64,000 bases of DNA from Ilyonectria destructans (taxonomy: Eukaryota; Ascomycota; Sordariomycetes; Hypocreales; Nectriaceae), in assembly GCA_020740775.1 (NCBI GenBank), contig JAHEWK010000015.1, positions 1,488,001 to 1,552,000 of the forward strand, in the 5' to 3' direction. The notes beneath the pieces were generated by a model. That model was not told the origin of the DNA. It worked only from the letters and a program-made list of their open reading frames with translations, and did not search any database. How positions within the stretch are numbered: position 1 is the stretch's first letter; each line of letters opens with the position of its first letter. The translations under genes and the position numbers were made by a program. Shown piece after piece: positions 23,653 to 37,722 of this stretch.

Positions 23653-25329
23653 CTACCATGTTTCTGGCTTGCCCTCGTGATGCTTCATCCACCAGTCATC
23701 CTTTGCCCGGTATCCCATCACCGTCAGCTGAGTGTAGGACACGTGAGGTCGTTCATAGTAGGGATCAAATGTATCCACCGTCGTGCCTGTGCCCAGCTCG
23801 ATGTTGCACTCATAAAAGGGGTTCTCACCCTCACCGTATAGAAAATCCTCAGCCTCGCGACTGACGCGGTTGTGCCTACCGGGCATTTGGTTTTGTTCCC
23901 TAGCGTGAATGATGACCCTAACCCTCTTCTCAGGCAATCGTTCCCGCCAGCCCAAGGTGCTCCTCATGTCCTCCAGCAAGCCCTCGTGGCTGCCCTGCTC
24001 AAGAAAGACCAGGAAGCTCAGCTCCACCGTTTGGAGCGTGGGAGACAGTGCGAGTAGCAGGTCAATCAGATCTCCCTGCTTGATGATGACGCGAAAGAGA
24101 CCAAAGTCGCGGAGATGGGACCAGGTATCGACGGGGAAGATGTTGCGCAGCGGGATAAACTGGACGTCATTGTCGCCCAGGTCCCACTGGTTAAAGTCTT
24201 CGTCATTGCCGAAGTTCGTCGCCAAACGGACACTCTCGAGGCCCGGCGCCGCCTGCAGAGCTCTCCGAAGATGGCCGCTGCGAAAGGTCTGCCAGCGTGT
24301 TGCATCCTGGCCGTTGATGAAGAGGGCGAGGTCGATGCGAGAGAACCCGGGCCGGCTGATGATGTCGACAAGATCGTTGTACACGACGCTGTCGCCCTCT
24401 TCAAAGATGCGGCAGTCGATGCCCGTCAGTAGCTCGTTGGTGTCAATGACAAACTCACACAGGCGCGCAGCGGGGTGCTCACGGCCAAATCGAGCGACAA
24501 CGCGTGTCACGAGGTGGAAGCCTCGCCACTGGGCCTCTTCGTCGCCAGCCCATGGCTTCGCTTCATGCGTATTGTCGTGATCTTCAGTGACGGGCCAGCC
24601 TCGAGGCAGCGGATAGATGAAGCCACGTGGCAGCGAGCGGATCATGGGCGTCTCGTACAAGGGCCGTACGGGACTACCGTGGGCGGCGAGTGTGATGGTG
24701 ACTCTTTGGAGATTTGGGAAGCGCTCGAGGCCGTACTGGAGTGCCTTTTCGTCGCTGTTTGTGTCAATGACCTGGTCTTGCTCGCGGAGCAGCATTTGAT
24801 AGAGCCGGTACGATTCTGTGACATTAGTCCGGATCTTGAACCGCTTGATCACTTCGTAGTGGTGCAGCCGCTTGACATCGCTGCGACCGTATTGGTCTAT
24901 GGTAAAGGAGTTGTAGCGATAGATGCGCCGGTACCAGGCCGGGATTCCCGATGCGGATGGATCGTCTAATTCCTGATACTCTTGCCTCTTGTAGTGACGA
25001 AATGCGGCGTTGTCATCAATGCGATAGCTCTCATCTGTGGAGTGCATCTCATGAGCGAAGCGTGCATCATCGTACACGATCTCGACAATGTTCTTTCTAA
25101 ACTGCTCGTGGTCCGCAACGGCCCTGAATACGCTGACGTCGCGGGGACTGGCGGAGAGAAACACGCGACTGAAACGCAGCTGAACAACGCGGCTGAGATG
25201 AATGCACGTTGCGCGGAGGCTCTTGAGGTCACAGTTGGGCAGCTCAGAGAGGGTGAGTTGCAGGATTTCCAGCGGGAGGTGGACGAGAGATGGCCGAGAC
25301 GTTTGCCCTTTTGGATCGGGAGGGTCCAT
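23653..25329 (-). CDS. F-box domain protein, single exon
   Basis: Uninterrupted 558-codon gene. Residues about 14-55 form an F-box (LVHLPLEILQLTLSELPNCDL, then LRATC..LSRVVQLRFSRVFLS), which normally docks on Skp1 in SCF ubiquitin ligases; the rest would recognise the target. The remainder is an alpha/beta region with leucine-rich-like segments (LRDFGLFRVIIKQGDLIDLLLALSPTLQTVELSFLVF) typical of the expanded fungal family in which the F-box is followed by degenerate LRR-like sheets. There is no signal peptide or membrane segment. The first ATG of the frame was taken and gives the F-box its usual N-terminal place. The 3' end lies 140 bp from that of the LysM gene, convergent. The target is unknown. 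Confidence 0.85.
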   Translation of the reverse strand: MDPPDPKGQTSRPSLVHLPLEILQLTLSELPNCDLKSLRATCIHLSRVVQLRFSRVFLSASPRDVSVFRAVADHEQFRKNIVEIVYDDARFAHEMHSTDESYRIDDNAAFRHYKRQEYQELDDPSASGIPAWYRRIYRYNSFTIDQYGRSDVKRLHHYEVIKRFKIRTNVTESYRLYQMLLREQDQVIDTNSDEKALQYGLERFPNLQRVTITLAAHGSPVRPLYETPMIRSLPRGFIYPLPRGWPVTEDHDNTHEAKPWAGDEEAQWRGFHLVTRVVARFGREHPAARLCEFVIDTNELLTGIDCRIFEEGDSVVYNDLVDIISRPGFSRIDLALFINGQDATRWQTFRSGHLRRALQAAPGLESVRLATNFGNDEDFNQWDLGDNDVQFIPLRNIFPVDTWSHLRDFGLFRVIIKQGDLIDLLLALSPTLQTVELSFLVFLEQGSHEGLLEDMRSTLGWRERLPEKRVRVIIHAREQNQMPGRHNRVSREAEDFLYGEGENPFYECNIELGTGTTVDTFDPYYERPHVSYTQLTVMGYRAKDDWWMKHHEGKPETW

Positions 25330-26195
25330 GACGAAGCAATTATTGGTGCGCAGTCGGAGGATGTGAAGAAGACAAGAATCGAAGAGGATTTGATTGCACG
25401 AGTTGGTTGTTGGTGTGAAGAGATTCAGACCCCGGCCTGGTATGCCTTTCGGAACAAAAGGTTCTTCCTTCCGCGCCCTCCTAGGGTGTGTCCCCGCTAC
25501 TCCGTCCGTTCCCGGAGCTCCGCCACCGTCCTACCTTATAACTACAGAAATGGTTGCGAGTTATCGTCAGTGGTACGGGAAGACCGCCCTACCGGTGGCT
25601 TTCTGTTGTTTCTTTTCGACAAGTGGCGGTCGATTGTTTCGTTATCTAGCTGCCTCCTATGCTGATATTCCGACCGCCACTGTTCCCCCCGATGGCAGGG
25701 CCTGAACCTTTCAATGCCAGACACTTACTCTCTTTTGTGTTGACTGCTTTCTACGTTAGATATAGCGCACTATTCGATTTACTTCTTCTTTGTCTCTTCA
25801 CCACACCAGTGGCTTATATCCACTTGCTACCATGCCCCGGCAAGAACCAGTCAGAGTCCCAATTGATAAGATCGGCCGTATATAGGAAGATCTGGATCGG
25901 CAACGGACTGCAGTAGACAGACAAATACACAATACACACACAAGATATTCAAGGTTATCAAGTAGTCACATGAGCTATCCAACAATAACTTCAATAGTGT
26001 TTAGCCAGCCTCCTACAGCTCACTATTGCTGAATCTGTAGCTTCAATAGAGGGACGGTTTAGACGCCTCAAAGGTCAGCGAAATGCGGGCCATCCCTTCG
26101 AAGCCAATCAGCAAGACGAATGCAACGCCATGATACAGCCGACTGCATACACCCCCGGGCCTTGGCGAAAATGTGATTGATTGCCCTGGAAGTTA
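25330..26195. other. Intergenic region upstream of the F-box gene, ending at a composition boundary
   Basis: Normal-composition DNA with no recognised gene. A short CA-rich run lies at about 25925-25945. Near 26195 the sequence changes within a few tens of bases to A+T-rich, stop-dense DNA. Confidence 0.45.
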
Positions 26196-27168
26196 TCTGA
26201 CTCAAAACGAGATTATTATATCCTCCTAAAGAGATATAAGTAGAATAATTATAACTATTAATTCTTCTAAATAGCTAGCTGCTAGCAGTATAAAATATAA
26301 GCTCTTTTTACTATTAATATCTATTACTACTATAATTAGACTCTTATTTAATATAATTAAGTTAACTGCCTTTTATTACTTATTTTAAAATTAGATATTC
26401 TCTCTATATAATTATATTAATTTCCAGTTAAAATTAATCTGCTGTAAAACTTTCCACTATATTAACTAAAAATTCCTTATTACTTTATAATATAATAATA
26501 GATTCTTCTACTTATAATCCAGCTTAAAAATCTCTTTAAATTTATTAATAGTAAATTGAAATTTAAAAAGGTAATATTATTTCTTATTAATTAATTAAAA
26601 GTTAGCTTAATATTTATTTATCTTAAAGTATCCCTTTATAATATACTGCCTATAGATTAAACTAATAACTATAAATTTATACTCTATTTAAATATTCTAT
26701 AGACTGTTATCTTTATTATTACTATTATTATTACTACTATAACTCTTATTTAGCTTCTTTATAAAAGTAGAATAAACTGTATTTAAATTTTAAAAGTAAT
26801 TTCAGATAAATATAATAGTAAAATACCTTTAGTTACTAAGAGTAAAACTTTTTTTATAATTAAAATAACTATATTTTTACAGTATATAGAATATTTCAGG
26901 TAATATTTAATATAAATCTAACTTTAATTTATATAGCTTCTATTTAAACTTTTATAACTTTTTACTATTTATACTATTATTATTTTTAGTATTTAAATTG
27001 CAGTTATTATTATTATTACTTATATAGTAATTTAAAAACTTTAAAGTAACTTAGATATTAATATTAAATTCTTACTTATTCTAAATATTAGCTTATATAT
27101 CCTCTTAAAACTTTAATATAAAAAAGAGATAGTAAACTAATAAAATTCTAATTTTATATAATAAGAAC

Positions 27169-27352
27169 TATTATAAGCTTAAGTTTATAGCTTAAGCTTT
27201 AAAAGGGTATTATATATATAATAGAATATAGATATTAAGTATAGACTAAATATAGACTGAGTATATATAGAAACTAATCTTTCTCCCTTTTTAGCTTTAT
27301 TAATACTATTACTAATATCTATTTATAGCTACTTTAAGGCCAGTCTATTATA
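27169..27352 (+). repeat. 5' LTR of the gypsy-type element
   Basis: 184 bp, beginning TATTATAAGC and ending TCTATTATA; the ancestral ends would be TG...CA if RIP changed G and C at the termini. It aligns to the 3' LTR without gaps, and the mismatches I checked are all transitions. Confidence 0.8.
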
Positions 27353-27826
27353 TTTAATAAAGCTTCTTTAGCCTAAAAGAGAATTTCTAATTAATATACT
27401 ACTAATAGAGTAAATTTATAATAGTAAATACAAAATTAAGTTTTAAAATATTAGTAATCTTAATAATATTCCAATTTAAGTTTAACTTAATATAGGAAAT
27501 ATTATAGATATAAATAGACTAAATATAAGAATAATTAGAGTAAATTATATAGTAGGTATAATAAATTATATAATAATCTTAATAAATTTAATACTTATAA
27601 AAAGAAGCTAATAACTAGTATATATAACTCTAGAAAAGTTTAATACTATTAGTCTATATACTAACTCTAGCTTTTCCTACTATTATATTACTACTACTAT
27701 TAATAATAAAGCTATTAATATATAAAGCTATATTAATTCTATTATAGCTAACTTTATTTTATATACTATCTTACTAAAAGCTAATTTTAGTTAGATTACT
27801 CTATAATAGAAATAAAGCTATTTTTA

Positions 27827-28900
27827 TTAAGAGGTTAAAGTACTCTAGTATATATATACCCAGAGGGAGAACTAAAAGCTTAATAGTAAAAAAGAAATAC
27901 TAATAATAGTATTAATAATATAGACTATATACTCCGTCTATTTAAAGATTAACAGTTTACTTAAATAGATTAAGGTTTTTAGTCTAACTACTTATTTTTT
28001 CTAATATCTTAATAAGCTATAGAAATAGCTATATCTTAAAAAAGCTAGATCTACTGAAAAAGCTAAATCTACTGAAAAAACTAAATCTATAGAAAAAACT
28101 AAATCTTAAAAAAAGCAAAATTATAATAGATATAAAAGCTCTATAAGCCCTCTTATATTCTAATTATCCTTCTATTCTTATATATATCTTAACTAACTAC
28201 TTAATTAACTACTTAATTAACTACTTAACTAACTACTTAACTAACTACTTAACTAACTAAAAATATCTACTTTTCGCTCTATACTATAGACTGATATAGT
28301 CTTTTCTAATTATTAGTATACTTATAGCTTCTTTTTTAATCTTTATTACTTAATTTTAAGTAATCTAACTCTTATTTTAAGGCTGTAAATTACAGCTAAA
28401 AAGTTAGAGTTTAAAGATATTATAGAAGTTTAAATTAACTAACCTAATAAGCTTTATCTAATATAGCTAATAGTCTTTAGCTATTATATAATTTAAAAGC
28501 TAGCAGGTTAAGATATAGCTTTATAACTTTAAGTTACTATAGAGTTAATCTATCTTAAGGCTCTAATTTAAAAATACTAAAGGTATATACTTTCTCTAGT
28601 AAAAAGAGTATTTATTAATAGCTTATATAGTACTATATAGTCTATATAGCTAATAAATAATATATTATTAGTTAACTTATAGCTAAAGAATTAATATAAA
28701 AATCTAAGGGAATCTAGTTATCTTTAATAGTATCTATAAAGAATAGAGGGATATTATAGAGAAGGTTATATACTTAGTAGTTAGAAGAGGTAAAAAGCTG
28801 TAATTAGATTTATAATTAATAGATTAAGTTTCTTATTATACTTATATAAGTATATAATATAGAATTTAAAATAGTAGTTAGAATAGTAATTTTAATAATA
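27827..28900 (+). mobile_element. 1.07 kb repeat element, copy 1, inserted in the gypsy element
   Basis: Starts TTAAGAGGTTAA and ends TTTTAATAATA. Flanked by a 13-bp target duplication, AAAGCTATTTTTA (27814-27826) and AAAGCTACTTTTA (28901-28913), differing by one transition. It carries six 12-bp tandem units at 28189-28260. There is no open frame; RIP-mutated. Confidence 0.8.
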
Positions 28901-31900
28901 AAAGCTACTTTTATATTATAAAAGCTTTTTACTATCTATAGATTAATAGTAAATATAAATTATATTAGTAACTATAAGAATTAATAGATATATATAGACT
29001 TATTTAATACCTAAAATATAAGAGTAGGTATTAATATACTTTAAGATAAATAAAACTTTTATATATAATTTAAATCTATTTCTTACTTATTTAAAATTAG
29101 TTTTTAGAGATTTATTTTAATAGAAAATAGTATAAACTAAACTTAAATATATAAAGTAATTAAGCAGTAAGATATTCTCTAATTTTCATATATAATTTAT
29201 ATAGAAGCTAATACTAGTAGAAAGTATACTATAGAATAATAAAGTAAAGTTAATATATGTTTAATAGGCTCTATTATAAAGAATAAGAGATTATAGTATT
29301 AAGTATAGTATACTATAAGATAACTATATATAGATAGTTACTCTATATTATAATATTATAGTTAATATTAAGTTCTATTAATTAGAGGAGAAATTTAAAA
29401 ATAAATGTAATAATATTCTAAGTTTAATACTCTAAATATAGAATTAAAAGAATAATACTCTAATAATAAATATTAATAATATATATACTGAGTAGACTAT
29501 ATTATAGTATAGAGGCAGAAAGATTTAATCTATTTAAAAGGCAGTTTAATTTTATTAAAGTTACTAAATATAGAGTTATTATACTATATAGATATTAAAG
29601 AAAGTTAGATAGATATAATATAAGAAGGGTATTTATTTATACTATAACTTTAAAAACTATTATATTTAAAATTATTCTAAGAGCTTTTTAGTATAAAACT
29701 GCCCTAATATAGATATTTATAAAGTTAAGATAAATTTAATTAGAGAGAAGAGTAATATAGAGAATAAGTTACTAGAAAATATCTTACTTTTAAATTAAAT
29801 CTTACTAAAGAGCAGAATATACTAATTTATACTACTAAAGAAAAAGAAATAAAGAAATTAGTATAAAAGCTATAGCAGATTAAAAATAGAATAAATAGAT
29901 AGCTATTTCTTATTTTAATACTCTTTAATACTATAAGATTTATTAATATATAAATTAATAGCAGCTATAATTACTATAGTATAATAAGTAAATGTATAGC
30001 TTAAAAGTTAAAGCTACTATTAATTTTACTGCTAATAAAATACTAAGTAAAAATAGCAGTAAAAATAAAATAAAAAGAAATAGTAATATAATTAGAAGTA
30101 TTACTAATATTATATATAGTATAAATAATAATTAACTTAAATAGATAGTTTTTAATAGTATTATTTTATATTATATTAAAGCTTAATTAGAATACTATAT
30201 TAAACCTCCTCTAAATAGAGTATTAAAAAGTAATATTAAATATTAAAGTATAAAAGCTATAAATTAAAGCAGCTAAAAGGCTAATTATTAAAAAGATAGT
30301 AAAATATATTCTTTTAGCTAGCTTTTAGAGTATTATTAGCTTAGTTTTTATAGAATTAGTTAGATAATATAAAAGGGATATAGAAGTAAAATTCTAACTA
30401 ATTATAATTAGTCTATAGAAGATTATAATAGTAATATAGTAAATAGCTCTTTAAAAGCTATTAGAGAATATAGAAATAGACTCTATAGATATAACTTTAC
30501 TATTAGAGTTATAGAATTATTAAGATTTATTTAATAAGAAAAGAATAAATAGTTTATCTCTATATAGAGGCTTATTAAATTACTATATTTATCTATATAG
30601 AGATTAAAATAAAATTAAATTAAAATTACTATAGAGTTTATTTTATAATATACTATATAACTAACTTTTAGAAATATAGAAAGAGATTACTAATCTAATA
30701 AATAAAAGTTAGATTTAAGTAAGCTTCTTATTAGTAATAATATTAATACTATTAATAAAAAAGCTAAAAAGCAGTTAGTATTTCTATATTAATTATTATA
30801 TATTTAATAAAATTATAAAGTAAGACTGCTACTTATTACTATTAATTAAGAAAATACTATACTTACTTTTTAAGATATACTAATTAATAAAGCTAGATAT
30901 ATATTTAGTATTCTATAGAATTAGAGTAGCTAAAAGAGAAGAATACTATATAGTATTCTATATTAAATTTAAATTATTTAAGTAGCTAATTTATCTATTT
31001 AGCTTAATAGAGATACTAGTAATATTCTAGTATTATATTAATAGTATACTAAATATTATATTAGGGGACTTTATAATAGCCTATTTAAATAATATTCTAG
31101 TATATTTAAAAGGCTTATAGAAGACTTATATAGAGAAAGTTTAAATAGTACTAAAATATCTATAGAAGGTAAATCTTAATTTAAACCTAAAGAAATATAT
31201 ATTTATAATAATAGAAATTAAGTACCTAAAATATATTATTTAAATAGATATTAAGATATATCTAGACCTTAAAAAGATTACTATAATTAGAGACTAAAAG
31301 TTTTTAATATAACTTAAGAGAGTTTATAATTTCTTAGAATTTATAAACTTCTATTAGAAATTTATTTTAAACTTTTTTATATTAATAAAACTATTTATCT
31401 ACTTAATAAAAACTTAAGTATTATTCTACTAAAAATAAAAAGAGAAAGAGACTTTTTTCTTATTTAAGTATATATTTATAAGCTATTTAATACTAATATA
31501 ATAAAACTCTAATAGAAAAATAGTACTAAAGGTAAATTACTTAAAGATAGTATTAAAGAAATATCTCTTATAGTTTAATAAAAAGAGTATACTATATTTA
31601 GTTATTTATTACTCTATATATCTATTATTAGTATAAAGAAATTATACTATTTATAATAAAAAGCTACTTATAATTATTAACTGCTTATTAATATAGTTAG
31701 TAAAATTAAGAAATATTAAAGATTTATTTTAAATTCTTACTAATTATAAGAACTTTAAGTACTTTATATAATTAAAAGAGATATTAAAATATTAAGTAAA
31801 ATAGATAGAGATACTCTCTTTTTATAATTACTACTTAAAATACTATTTAAATTCTTAAGTATAATACTTTAATATATTATTAAGATAAAAATAGAAAAAA

Positions 31901-34900
31901 GTAGGCTATAAGCCTTAAATAGATTAAGTACTATAATCTATTAGTATCTTTAAATTTAAAGTCTAATTAACAGTAAAAGATAAAAGTAAAATTAATATTA
32001 TAAGTCTAAAAGCTAATAGCTAGAAGATATAAAAGAATAATATTAGTAAAGTATAGTATATTAATATACTGCTAAATTAAGCCTATAATATACTTAAGCT
32101 AATATAACTTTTAGTAAAGTAGTTAATATTTATAGATAAATATCTATAGATACTTTAAAACTGGATAATAATAGAAAACTAATTCTATATAATATATTAT
32201 AAGGTAATATAAGATAGAGAATAATATTTCCCTAAGAAGGTAGAAATATATAAATAGATTATAAATTATATAATTAGTATTTAAAGTATCTTATTATTCT
32301 GAGGATATATCTAGCTTTTTATATAGAAGCTACTAACTATAATAATAATATAATATATATATAACTTATTAATAATAAGTTACTTAAAATAGAATATAAT
32401 ATTCTACCTATTATATTAAGATTATTATTAAAATAGAATATTATAGAATATAAAAAGATTTATTTAAAATTACTACTATTATAGAAGTTATAAGAGTTAG
32501 CAGTAATATTAAAGCTTATTAAAGCTAATATTAATTTTAAATTAATATTAAAAGTAGATTTTAGTAAACTTTATAATAAATCTCTTTATAAAAAAATAAT
32601 AAGATCTATAGTATCTAATAGTAATTATAAATAGACTATTAAAGTATATATAGCTAGAGGTAATAATATTAATATCTACTAAAGTATATATAGTATATTT
32701 TAAAGAATATTAGTAGTAATTTTATAGATTTCTAATTTAGATTATTATTAATAGAAAATTAAACTAATTAAGCTACTTTTAAATATCTCTTTATAAAATA
32801 GTAAAAATAAAATAACTCCTCTTAATAGTATACTATCTATAGATAGATAGAGAAATAGAAAAAGTAAATTAAAAGGTATAGATAATTCTAAGAGTAATAA
32901 TTTCCTTTATATAATTTAACTAGTTAGAATACTTAGCAGCTTACTAATTAATATTAAATAGCTATAGCTTAACTATAATAAAATTCAGCCTAAATAAGCT
33001 AATCTATAGATTTAATATAAAGTTAGTATAAAGTATACTAAAAATACCCTAGAGTATAATATTATTAAAGAGAAGAATAATAGCCTTTTTAATATATTTA
33101 TAGAAGAATATAGATATTACTTAGGCTGTAATTATATATATATAGTAATATTAATAAGAGAGTTTAAACTCTTTATAATAATTTATAGAATATTTTAAAA
33201 TTAAAAAAAATTTTTAGCTAAACTTATAATATATTAAGATAAACTGGCTAAATTAAAAGTTAAATTAAATAGCAGTAAAATATAGAATACTTTCAGTTTT
33301 AATATTATTTATAGTTATATTAAATATTTTAAGAGAACTATATCTAATCTTCTATATTAATTTAGTTAAGTATATAGTAACTAACTTACTACTAAATTAA
33401 AAAGTTTTAAATTTAAAGTTAAAGTTAGAGTAAATTTTATTACTAAATAATAATATACTAATAAAGAAATATATTATTAAAAAGATTCTAACTATAAAGA
33501 ATATATTTAGTAGAGGGAAATATTATAATATATTAATTAAATAAAAAGATTATAATACTTTTATATAGAAATTACTAGAATAATTTAAGAATATTAAGAT
33601 ACTTACTAACTATAAAAGAAATAGAAAAATATATATTATTATAATAAGCTGTACTAAATATAGATATATATCTTATTTAACTCTATTAAAATATAAGAGT
33701 ATTAAGACTATAAGATATAGTATTATTTACTACCCTCTAAAAGAAGAAGATTCTTTATTATTATCTATTAAGATTTTATATATAATAGTTTTATAATACT
33801 TAGAGGTATTACTCTAAATAGTATAAAAGCCTAATATATTTCTAAATAAAAAGAGAATAAATTAATTATTAAGAAAGATATAGATATAGATATAATAGCA
33901 GAAAAAATAGAAGTATAAACTGCTTAAGGTTATTATTTAGTTATTTTAAGGTTACTATAATAGCTATATTTATAGCTTAAAAGTTAATCTATTAAAGTAG
34001 TTATAAGTTAGTATAGATTTAAAATAAATTATAAAGAGGGGATTTTACTTATAGTATTTTACTGTAGCTAAATCTATATTTAAGCTTAAGTAGTAATAAT
34101 ATAATTAATAGCTTAAATTATTTAACTTATAAATTAAGCAGCCTAAATCTAAATAATAAAACTATTATAAATATAGCTATAGAAGAAAGTAAGTATCTAT
34201 ATTAATAGAATTAAAATAAAGAAATCTCTAAAGAGTAATAAGATAGAAGTAGATAAGTAAGTAATAAAGAATATAGTATAAATAGAGTAAGTAGGAGGAG
34301 GCTATAGCTAAATAGTATTAAAAATATAATTCTAAATTTTATTAAGAGAGATAAATTTAATAAAGAATTAGACTTTATATTTTAAAGTATTACTAACTTT
34401 CTTAATAGCTAAAATCTTAATATACTTATTTTTATAGATATATATATATAAGTTATATAAAGTATAATAAAGATAGAGATTTCCAGCTAAAAGATACTTA
34501 TTTTATATATATTTTAAATAGTTATAAATATAAGTATAGTAAGAGTTATTATACTCTAGCTTATACTTAATATTACTATTAATAATAAGCTAACTTATAT
34601 AGTTAAGATATATAGTATTAATCTTCTTTAAAAGGATACTTTTTTTATTATTAGAGTTTCCCTCTATAAGGAATTTATCTAGAGTTTATTTATAGAGTTA
34701 AATAATTACAAAATACTTCTATAGTAGATTTAAAGTACTTATAGTTTTATTCTTATTATAGTATCTATTTAGGTTTATACTGCTAAATAAATTATCTCTA
34801 TTATTAGAAAGTAAACCTCTAAAAGCTATTATAGTAATAGCTACTATATTACTAATAAGCAGTTATAACTAAATAAAAATAGAGAGTATATACTAAAAAT

Positions 34901-35307
34901 TAATTATAGAATAAAAATAGAAAAACTTAAGAAATAAAAATAATAAGAGGGTATATAGAAATAAAAGCTATATATAATAAAGTAAAATTATAAGATAGAG
35001 TAAAAATACTAATAATAATAAATAGAGATATAGATAGAGGGTAAATAAATATAGATTAAATATAGAATAAGTTTTTAATTATAAAGAAGAAGATATAAAA
35101 AGAGATATTACTAAATAAGATTAATATTATAAAGAAAAAGAAATAAAAGTAAAGTAAGTATAGAAAGTTTATTTATATTTATATAAAAAAGTATATAGTA
35201 TATACTAATTATAAATATAGTTTATAAATATTACTAAAAGTAAAAATATACTATACTATAAAAAAGAGAATAAAATCTATATAGAATACTTTTAGAGGGA
35301 GAATATA

Positions 35308-35491
35308 TATTATAAACTTAAGTTTATAGCTTAGGCTCTAAAAGAATATTATATATATAGTAAAATATAGATATTAAATATAAACTGAATATAGACTGAA
35401 TATATATAGAGATTAATCTTTCTTTTTCTTTAGCTTTATTAATATTATTATTAATATCTATTTATAGCTATCTTAAAGCCAGTTTATTATA
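35308..35491 (+). repeat. 3' LTR of the gypsy-type element
   Basis: 184 bp, beginning TATTATAAAC and ending TTTATTATA, followed directly by the AGAAC target duplication. Transition-only differences from the 5' LTR fit independent RIP of both copies. Confidence 0.8.
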
Positions 35492-37722
35492 AGAACTAAT
35501 AGATAATTTTTAGTTTTTTTATTTTAAAAAAGCTCTTATAGTAATAGGTAATAAGTATAATTAAACTGCTATTAATAAGAAAATTCTATATTTTACTATT
35601 AGCTATATTATAGTAGAGTAATATAAGAATTTTAAATATCTAAGCTAATTATTTACTATAAAGATAAATAATAAATAATAGTATCTTAAGAAACTTCTTT
35701 AATACTATACTATATTATACTGCTTTTTTTTTACTCTACTTAAAGCTAGCTTTAAATTTAAATATTAATATAATTTATATTTATTTAAGTTTATTATCAG
35801 TTTATATCTTTTAAAAAACTTAGCTTTTTATTAAAAAGTTAAGCTTAAATAGACTATTTATAAATAAATACCTAATAGAAATATTAGCAGTATTATTAAA
35901 AGAAAATATTCTATAGAATCTTAAGTATATTAAGATTTAAAGAATTTTAATTCTTAAAATTATAAAAAAAGAGCAGCTTTTTATAAAGTAATATCTTAGC
36001 TTTTTATAGAGCTAATTATAATATAGCCTAAATACTAAATATATTAATTTAAATACTTTTATAGATAATATTATTTTTATTTTAGCTAATTAAGCTTAAT
36101 ATAGCTTTATTATTTACTGCTATTATTCTATAGTTATAAAGTTAAATAATAAATTAAATAGATATAATCTATTAACTCTTATTACTTTTTATTATAAATT
36201 GGTATATTATATTAAATACTAATATAAAATATCTTAAGCTTTTATTTTTAGTATCTTTTTAACTTTATTTCTATTATATTTTTTATTTAATAAATCTCTT
36301 TCTTTAGTTAAAAGTATACTTAATAATAAGAAGATAAAAAATAGATATAATATTAAATAGCTTTAATATAAATTTACTAAAATCCTTCTATATATTATCT
36401 ATTTAAAAGCTGAAAATTATTAAAAAGCTAATAAAAATACTATTATATTTAGTTATTTTAGTAAAATAGTTAAAAATAAAAATAAAAAGCTTTAAAATAT
36501 TATTCTTAAGTAGAAAGTATAATTTAGCTGTTTATAATAGCTTTAAGCTATTTTTATAATTATTTATAATATTAGTAAGTTTATTAGTATAATTTATTAT
36601 AATATAGTATATAGAAAACTGCCTTTTATTAAGCTTAAATAGTAGCTAGCCTTTTAAATTCTTAATTACTATAGCCTATATAATATAAACTATAAGTTAA
36701 AAAGTTACTATAGTATACTTTTTTAAGTAACTCTTTAAAGTTTAAAGTAAAATAGCTTAATTTACTTTTTATTTAAAATCTTTTAATTAATTTTAAAGAG
36801 TATATTTTAAGAAATTACCTTTAGCTTAATAATCTTTTTTATATATTAAATAACTTATTAAAAAGTTAAATAGATTTCTTAAAGTACAGTATTATCTGCA
36901 CTTTTTAATACTTTTAATTTAATATTATAGCTTATAGTAATTAGATTTTATAAGAAATTCTTTTTTTTATTAAATTTCTTTAAATAAAAAGTAGTATTTA
37001 GCTGGTATAGCTATATATTTAGTATAGTAAAATTATTTTACTTCTTAATATTCTTTACTTTTTATATTTAAATATAGTTTCTCTTTATTTAAAATATATT
37101 TATTACTTTTTAGATATTTATTTATACTTTAAGCTCTTTAGTTATTAAATTTATAAGATTTTAGCTTTTTATAATCTTAAAGTATTTACTATAAAAGCTA
37201 GTTATAAAAAACTACTAATATAGAACTTTACTTTTCTATAGTATACTACTTTATTTTATTAAAGTAATAGTAACTAATTAATAATTAAACTTAAAGTTCT
37301 AATTCTATTTATATATATATTTAAGATACTTTTAAATTCTTTTAATATTAAACTCTATAAAATAGCAGGTTAATAAAAAGATATATTAAAGCTTTTTTAT
37401 TTTAAGCTTTTTAAGTATTTTAATTAGTATACTATTATTAAGTAAATAAAAATAGTAGAAATATCTTTTTTATTATAAATAATATTAAGTATAGCTACTT
37501 ACTTTTTTACTTTCTTAATTTATACTCTATATAATTTATATAGTAGTACTTAAAGATATAATTTAATTTTACAGCTAATAATAAATATATTATAAGTATA
37601 GCAGCTAAAAATATAAAGTTCTTTTAAATAAGAAAAATACTCTATTAAATAAATTAAGATTAAATTATAAATAGTTAAGAATTTCTTAAAGAGATTTTAT
37701 TTACTTTATATACTTTTTACTA

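Larger units (their letters stand above)
27169..35491 (+). mobile_element. Ty3/gypsy-type LTR retrotransposon, RIP-inactivated
   Basis: The element is bounded by two direct 184-bp repeats and a perfect 5-bp target duplication AGAAC (27164-27168 and 35492-35496). The reverse transcriptase is still legible: around 31060-31110 the frame reads F-I-I-A-Y-L-N-N-I-L-V-Y, that is the gypsy YLDDILVYS motif with both catalytic Asp codons changed to Asn by G-to-A (YLNN at 31082-31093). RNase H- and integrase-like regions should follow to about 34 kb but are too mutated for me to delimit. A purine-rich tract at about 35290-35303 precedes the 3' LTR. A 1.07 kb element is inserted at 27827-28900, so the pre-insertion size was about 7.2 kb. 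Numerous in-frame stops make it non-coding. Confidence 0.82.

Noticed and set aside
28189..28260. CRISPR array
   Set aside because: The units are 12 bp and contiguous, without spacers, in a eukaryotic genome; it is a minisatellite.
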